In this document: positions 59,041-64,000 of the stretch, in pieces
How the letters are laid out: each line of letters begins with the position of its first letter
Position numbering within the stretch: the first letter of the stretch is position 1
Assembly: GCA_009823505.1 (NCBI GenBank)
Contig: VZQC01001008.1
Coordinates: forward strand, 3,572,120-3,636,119
Reading direction: 5' to 3'
Source: Rhizomys pruinosus
Taxonomy: Eukaryota > Chordata > Mammalia > Rodentia > Spalacidae
Length of the DNA: 64,000 nucleotides
Position numbers and translations under genes: made by a program
The notes under the pieces: generated by a model
Database searches by the model: none
Told to the model about the DNA's origin: nothing
Seen by the model: only the letters and a program-made list of their open reading frames with translations

Positions 59041-59575
59041 AAGACTTAAAATGAGCCTACCACCTGACTCAGTCATATAACTCCTGGGTATATACCCACA
59101 AGACTCATCCTACTGCAAAGATACATACACATCCATGTTTATTGCAAGAGCTGGAACCAACTCAAATGCCCTTCAACTGAGGGGATGATAAAAATGTGGT
59201 ACATCTACACAATGGAGTACTATTCAGCAGTAAAGAAAGATGACATAATGAACTTTGCAGGTAAATAGATGGAACTCGAAGCCATATGGTAAGTGAAGTA
59301 ACACAGTCCCAGAAAAACAAGTGGTGAATGGTCTCCCTCATTTGTGGATGCTAATAACAAATCCCCCAATGAAAGGCAAGCTGAACAACATTATTGTCAT
59401 AATTCTGTTTATCTGAAAGCAACTATGTTGTTATAATGTAAATCTTTTAACGGGCTCTAGAATTGATCCACCACTTACTTTCAGACTCTGTAATTACTGA
59501 ATATGAGTGGAAAGTATGTATTCATATTTTAGAGTAATATAAAATTAAAGGAGGAAAATGTGAATTCCTAAACAT

Positions 59576-59737
59576 TAAAAAAATCCAGAACATTGTAAAG
59601 GAATTCTTAAAAAATTTATACTCCATTAAATTTAAAAACCTAAATGAAATGGATGAATTTCTAGAGACATGGACACCACCGAAGTTAAACCAAGAAGAGG
59701 TCAACAGTTTAAACAAAGGAGGAAACTGAACCTGAAA
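59576..59737 (+). mobile_element. L1 ORF2 fragment between two 3' UTR pieces
   Basis: It matches the region before the RT domain in the long L1 (compare 56087-56230). It sits directly between 3' UTR text ending at 59575 and 3' UTR text starting at 59738, which implies a rearrangement or a second L1. Confidence 0.75.
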
Positions 59738-60480
59738 GCAACTGTGCCATTATAATATGAATACCTTAAAAATTTTTTTTAAAAATTTTATTTTATTTTT
59801 ATATGTGCATGAATGTACTGTCTGCATGTAGGTCTATGCACCCGTGTTGTGCAACGCCACGGAGGTCAGAAGAGGGCGTCGGATTCCCGTGGAACTGGAG
59901 TTCTCCTGGAATTGGAGTTACAGACGGTTCTCAGCCGCCATGTGGGTGCTGGGGATCGAACCCAGGTCCTCTGCAAGAGCAGTCGGCGCTCTTATCCACT
60001 AGGCTATGTCTCTAGCCCCATATAATATGAATACCTTAATGGGATCTTGAATAAACTAATACTTTTCAGACTAGTAATTGTGGTATATGGAATGAGAGTA
60101 TGTATGCATACTTTACAGTAATATAAAATTAAAGGGGAAAATGTGAATTTCTAAACATGTTTTGGAATTAACATACAGTTTACTTTAAGACGTCATAATT
60201 TTGGGAGACACGTGAAGAGCATATATGCATATTTTGGAGCAATACAAATGGAAGGGGACAACAACAAAAGGACTGGGTCAAAGAACTGACTGAAACAGTA
60301 TACCTCAGTCCAAAACAATAAACCTCTGCATAGAAAAACTTTAAAAAGACTGAAAAAGAGATGCAAGACATGTATGGTAAAATGCATAAACTCAGGTGGG
60401 GGGGGCATGGAAAGGGGGAATGAGTTTAAATTGGAATGAGAAATGTATGAATTACACAAAACTTCAATAAAAAACATTAA
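59738..60480 (+). mobile_element. L1 3' UTR, long type, split by a B2
   Basis: 59738-59769 and 60021-60480 form one long-type 3' UTR, similar to 38430-38945. It ends in AATAAAAAACATTAAAAAAGG. The B2 at 59770-60020 divides it. Confidence 0.85.
59751..60039 (-). mobile_element. B2 SINE (duplicated form) with a perfect 19-bp TSD
   Basis: The body is 59770-60020, antisense, with the internal duplication. TATAATATGAATACCTTAA occurs at 59751-59769 and 60021-60039. Confidence 0.97.
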
Positions 60481-60600
60481 AAAAGGAGACAGTAATAGAA
60501 AACCCCATGACTAAAAAAAGCCCAGGCCCAGATGGCTTTACAGCAGAATGCTATCAGCTATTCAAAGGAGTTCTACAACAAATACTGCTCATAATTTAGG

Positions 60601-60815
60601 AAATTCAAGCACCTGTCCCCTTTGGAAGAGTTGTGTGGGAAAGGAAGGTTGCGGAATGAGGCAAGAACACACAGGTTACCATGATATTCTAATTCTTCAG
60701 TTGACGGGTCAATTGTATTGGTATTTGTACCAATGTGAATCCATTTTGCATATACATAAACATTTTTAAATTTAAATCAAATATAGAAAAATAAATCAAT
60801 AAAATAACATAAAAA
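60601..60815. other. Non-L1 segment inside L1 ORF2
   Basis: About 215 bp that do not align with the same ORF2 region in the long L1 (compare 56345-56385), ending in a run of A-rich ATAAAATAACAT text. I do not recognise it and saw no clear TSD. Confidence 0.5.
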
Positions 60816-62213
60816 TGATAGAAACAGAGGGAGAACTATGAAACTCCAATGAAGCCAGCATCACTCTAATACCAAAACCAGGTAAAGATATAACAAAGAA
60901 AGAAAACTATAGGCCCATATCCTTAATGAACATAGATGCAAAGATACTCAACAAAATACTCACAAACCACATATAGATGTACATCAAAAAGATCATCCAC
61001 CATGCTCAGGTAGGCTTTATTCCAGAGATGCAGGGATAATTCAACATACATAAATCAATAAATGTCATAAAACATGCAAATGGACTTGAGGACAAAAAAA
61101 TGGTTATATCAATAGATCAGAAAAGGCCTTTGACAAAATCCAACATGCATTCATGTTAAAAGTCCTAGAAGGAATAGGTCTGAAGGGAACATACCTCAAT
61201 ATCATTAAAGTTGTATATAACAAACCCACAGCCAACATCATTCTAAATGGAGAAAAAAATGGAAGCATTACCATTAGAATCAGTAACCAGACAGGGTGGC
61301 CTTCCATCTCCACTCCTTTTCAGTCTAGTGCTTGAAACCCTTGCAAGAGCAATAATACAAGAGAAGGAATTAAAGGAGTACTAATTGGAAAGGAGGAAGT
61401 CAAATTATCCCTATTTGCAGATAATAAGATTTCGGACATATGCGATCCAGAAAATTCCACCAGAAAACTACTAGAAATGATAATACTTTCAGTATAGTGG
61501 CAGGTTATAAAATCAACCTTACAAAAATCAATAGAGTTTCTATACACCAAGAACAAGCAATCAGTAAAAGCATACAAGGAAACCCTCCCATTCACATTTA
61601 ACTTAAAAAATTAGAATACTTAGGAATAAACCTAACCAAAAACATTAAAGATCTTTATAATGAAAATTTCAAAACTTTAAAGAAAGAGATAGAGGAAGAC
61701 ACTAGAGGATGGAAAGATCTACCATGCTCATGGATTGGTAGAATCAATATTGTGAAAATGACCACCTTACCAAAAGCAATCTATAGATCCAATGCAATGC
61801 CAATCAAAGTACCTACACATTCTTCACAGATCTAGAAAAAGTCATCCAAAAATATATATGGAACCACAAAAGATCCTGGATAGCCAAAACAATTTTGATC
61901 AAAAAGCACAATGAAGTGGGCATCACCATACCAGATCTCAGGTTATATTACAGAGCTGTAGTTATAAAAACAGCATGGTAGTAGCATAAAAACAGACACA
62001 TAGATCAATGGAATAGAAGACCCAATCATGAGTTCATACAATTTCAGCCACTTGATATTTGACAAAGATGCCAAGAATACACAATGGGAGAAAAACAGTA
62101 TCTTAAACAAATGGTGCTGGCAGAACTGGATCATCACCTGTAGAAGAATGAACTTAGACCCTTATCTTTCTCCCTGCACAAAAGTCAACTCCAAGTGGAT
62201 CAAAGACCTCAAT

Positions 62214-62470
62214 ATAAAATCTGGAACTCTGGGGCTGGAGAGATGGCCTAGTGGTTAAGAGCACCGACTGCTCTTGCAGAGGACCCAGGTTCAATCCCCA
62301 GCACCTACATGGCAGCTGAGAACTGTCTTTAACTCCAGTTCCAGGGGAATCCGATGCCCTCTTCTGACTTCTGCGGCATTGCATGACACACATGCACAAA
62401 CCTACAGGCAGACAGTACATTCAGACACATAAAACATAAATAAAATAAAAAAAATAAAATCTGGAACTCT
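62214..62470 (+). mobile_element. B2 SINE with a perfect 17-bp TSD in L1
   Basis: The body is 62231-62453, without the internal duplication. ATAAAATCTGGAACTCT stands at 62214-62230 and 62454-62470. Confidence 0.97.
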
Positions 62471-62530
62471 GAAACTACTAGAAGGACACATAGGCAGTAA
62501 CCTCCAAGATGTAGGCATAGGAAAGGACTT

Positions 62531-62698
62531 TCTTTTTTTTTTATTTTTTTTGTTAATTTTATTTCTTTCTGTATGTGTATGAATGTACTGTCTGCATGTA
62601 AGTTTGTGCACCCGTATCGTGCAATGCCACGGAGGTCAGAAGAGGGTGTCAGATTCCCCTGGAACTGGAGTTCTCTTGGAATTGGAGTTTCAGACGGT
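62531..62698 (-). mobile_element. 5'-truncated B2 SINE (duplicated form)
   Basis: Only the tail-side half is present, ending at TTTCAGACGGT. The tRNA-like head is absent and no TSD was found, although L1 ORF2 flanks both sides. Confidence 0.88.
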
Positions 62699-63039
62699 CA
62701 GGCATTAAGGGCAACAATCAGTAGGTGGGACCTCATTAAGCTACAAAGCTTCTGTACAGCAAAAGAAAAAGCCAAGGAAGTGAAGAGGAAACCCAATGAG
62801 TAGGAGAAAATCTTTATCAGTTTCACATCCAACAGAGGATTAATATCCAGAATATACAAAAAACTCAAAAAACAAAGTAGCAAGAAAATAAACAACCCAA
62901 TAAAATGGGCTACAAATATGAACAGAGAATTCTCAAATGGAGAAAAAAAAATGGCTAAGAAACACTTTAAAAACTGCTCAGCATCCTTAGTAATTTGAGA
63001 AATGCAGATAAAAACCACTTTAACATTCCAGGAGACTCC

Positions 63040-63158
63040 CTGGAATGGGAGTTACATAGGCTTATTAGATGCCATGTGGGTTTGGGGCATTGAACCTGGG
63101 TCCTCTGCAAGAGAAGTCTGTGCTGTTAACAACTGAGCCATCTCTTCACCTCTGAAGT
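63040..63158 (-). mobile_element. B2-type SINE head fragment, antisense
   Basis: 'GATGCCATGTGGGTTTGGGG' to 'ACTGAGCCATCTCTTCACC'. The tail-side half is replaced by an imperfect small inverted sequence (ATTCCAGGAGACTCCCTGGAAT) at 63024-63045. Confidence 0.8.
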
Positions 63159-63275
63159 ACAATTTTAATCAAATAACAAATATGATACACAAATAATGTT
63201 TAAAGACCCTAAAATACTATTTTCTAAATTTTTCAGGAAACATCAAATCTGAATAAAATAAGTATAAAGGTAACA

Positions 63276-63422
63276 TGTTTCCAGGGGTGGTGGCACAAGC
63301 CTTTGATTCCAGCACTTTGGAGGCAGAGGCAAGCTGATCTCCCTGAATTCAAGGCCAGCGCGATCTACATAAGGGAGTTCCAGGCCAGCTGGTGCTACAG
63401 GGAGACCCTATGTCAAAAGGGC
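63276..63422 (+). mobile_element. B1 SINE, diverged
   Basis: 'CAGGGGTGGTGGCACAAGCC' to 'GGGAGACCCTATGTCAAAAG'. Confidence 0.87.
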
Positions 63423-63624
63423 AAAAGAGAAAAATGAAACAAAACAAAACATGTAGCTTCAGAAAGTACTTGATCTTGTTAGTCAGGCTGATATGTGTAA
63501 GGTCACAGCTGCATCAGAGAATGGGCCAGAAGGTACACGTGAGTGCAGGAGTCCACATCCCCCTATGCTATGTAGCAAAATACTCATCTCAGGAAGAAAA
63601 GTGGGAGGGAAAAAAGATTCCAGG

Positions 63625-64000
63625 AGAATGAAGGACACAAGATGCTGGCCAGGATGTGGAGAAAGGAGAACACTCAGCATTGTTGGTGGGAATGCAGACT
63701 GGTGCAGCCACTACAGAAGGCAGTGTGGGGAACTTTCAAAAGACTAAAAATGAACCTACCATACAACCCAGTTCTACCACTCCTTGGAATATACCCAAAG
63801 GATTCATCATACTGTAAAGATACCTGTATATCCACAGTTGTTGCTGCTCTCTTCACAATAGTGAAGAAATGGAAAGACCTAAATGTCCCACAACCATTGA
63901 CTGGATAATGAAAATGTGGAACATCTATACGATGGATGTTCTTACTCAACAGTAAGAAAAGATGAAATTATGAAATTCTCAGGTAAATGGATGGAACTAG
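63625..64000 (+). mobile_element. L1 ORF2 C-terminal fragment, runs off the right edge
   Basis: It matches the ORF2 end of the 28473 L1 (compare 29310-29680). The cysteine-rich motif begins CWPGCGERRT but is then broken by a frameshift. The element continues beyond the window. Confidence 0.87.

Larger units (their letters stand above)
52691..59300 (+). pseudogene. L1 ORF2, disrupted by insertions and mutations
   Basis: The endonuclease begins at 52691, with LNTNGLNSP, CRQETHL and VGDFNTPLSPLDRSTGQK visible. The later SDH histidine is aspartate here (SDDSTIKL, in the frame 53228-53665), so this endonuclease would be inactive even without the breaks. In the RT part, FADDMIVYL is encoded at about 57015-57041. 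The C-terminal part includes [22 protein letters not shown] coding near 58710-58765. It is interrupted at 53901, 57685, 58138 and 58801. Confidence 0.88.
51225..59575 (+). mobile_element. Long L1 with three nested insertions
   Basis: In order: a 5' region (about 51225-51600), ORF1 (about 51600-52640), ORF2 endonuclease (52691-53895), a MaLR insertion (53901-56045), ORF2 RT and beyond (56046-58132), an ORR1 LTR (58138-58496), ORF2 (58502-58800), a B2 (58801-59024), and the ORF2 end with a long-type 3' UTR (59025 to about 59575). Sequence on each side of every insertion joins cleanly. A 39-base A-run interrupts ORF2 at 57685-57723. Multiple stops and frameshifts make it dead. Confidence 0.9.
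60481..63020 (+). mobile_element. L1 ORF2 remnant (RT onward) with several insertions
   Basis: ORF2 text runs 60481-60600, about 60816-62213, 62471-62530 and 62699-63020. Interruptions are a non-L1 segment (60601-60815), a B2 (62231-62453) and a truncated antisense B2 (62531-62698). The RT motif reads FADN (near 61412) instead of FADD, so a catalytic aspartate is lost. Stops are frequent. Confidence 0.85.

Overview
This window is nuclear DNA of a myomorph (mouse-like) rodent. It carries B1, B2/B3, B4 and ID SINEs, LINE-1 with a rodent-type 3' UTR, and MT- and ORR1-type MaLR LTR elements together. The local B2 and L1 3' UTR variants do not read like the common mouse or rat consensus, so I leave the species open. 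The window contains no bacterial gene, operon or CRISPR array. I found no novel multi-gene system and do not claim one.

Only one real gene piece is visible. The exon at 483-637 on the minus strand is the first coding exon of OTUD7B (Cezanne, a Lys11-specific deubiquitinase), with good splice sites at both ends. Because the gene reads leftward, the rest of the window lies on its 5' side and is most simply its long first intron, or the intron plus upstream DNA. I saw no CpG-island-like block that could be exon 1.

Layout: 1-4.9 kb holds a B1, the OTUD7B exon, an inverted repeat of about 310 bp, a B2 and a 29-bp minisatellite. 4.9-11.8 kb is a SINE cluster with two B2-B1 dimers and a complete MT-type MaLR element (8636-10521). 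11.8-17.8 kb holds L1 3' ends, an internally deleted MaLR (13523-14499) and two copies of an unclassified poly(A) retroelement, one with a twin-priming inversion. 17.8-28.4 kb is sparse: SINEs, old L1 pieces, a MaLR solo LTR with a nested B2, and about 3.5 kb without recognised repeats. 28.46-30.19 kb is a 5'-truncated L1 with an intact 419-codon ORF2 end, a probable 3' transduction and a clean target-site duplication (TSD). 34.6-38.9 kb holds an antisense L1 lacking most of ORF2 and further L1 3' ends. 39-50 kb is older L1M/L2 sequence, LTRs and a second complete MT-type MaLR (48289-50211). 50.5-64 kb is a dense L1 graveyard. It includes a long L1 (about 51.2-59.6 kb) invaded by a complete ORR1-type element (53901-56045), an ORR1 solo LTR and a B2.

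Many insertions carry readable TSDs, so their nesting order can be reconstructed. Two single N bases (26180 and 32771) and blocks rich in one-base indels suggest local assembly or read-error problems. Element names come from recall of family sequences; no database search was run.
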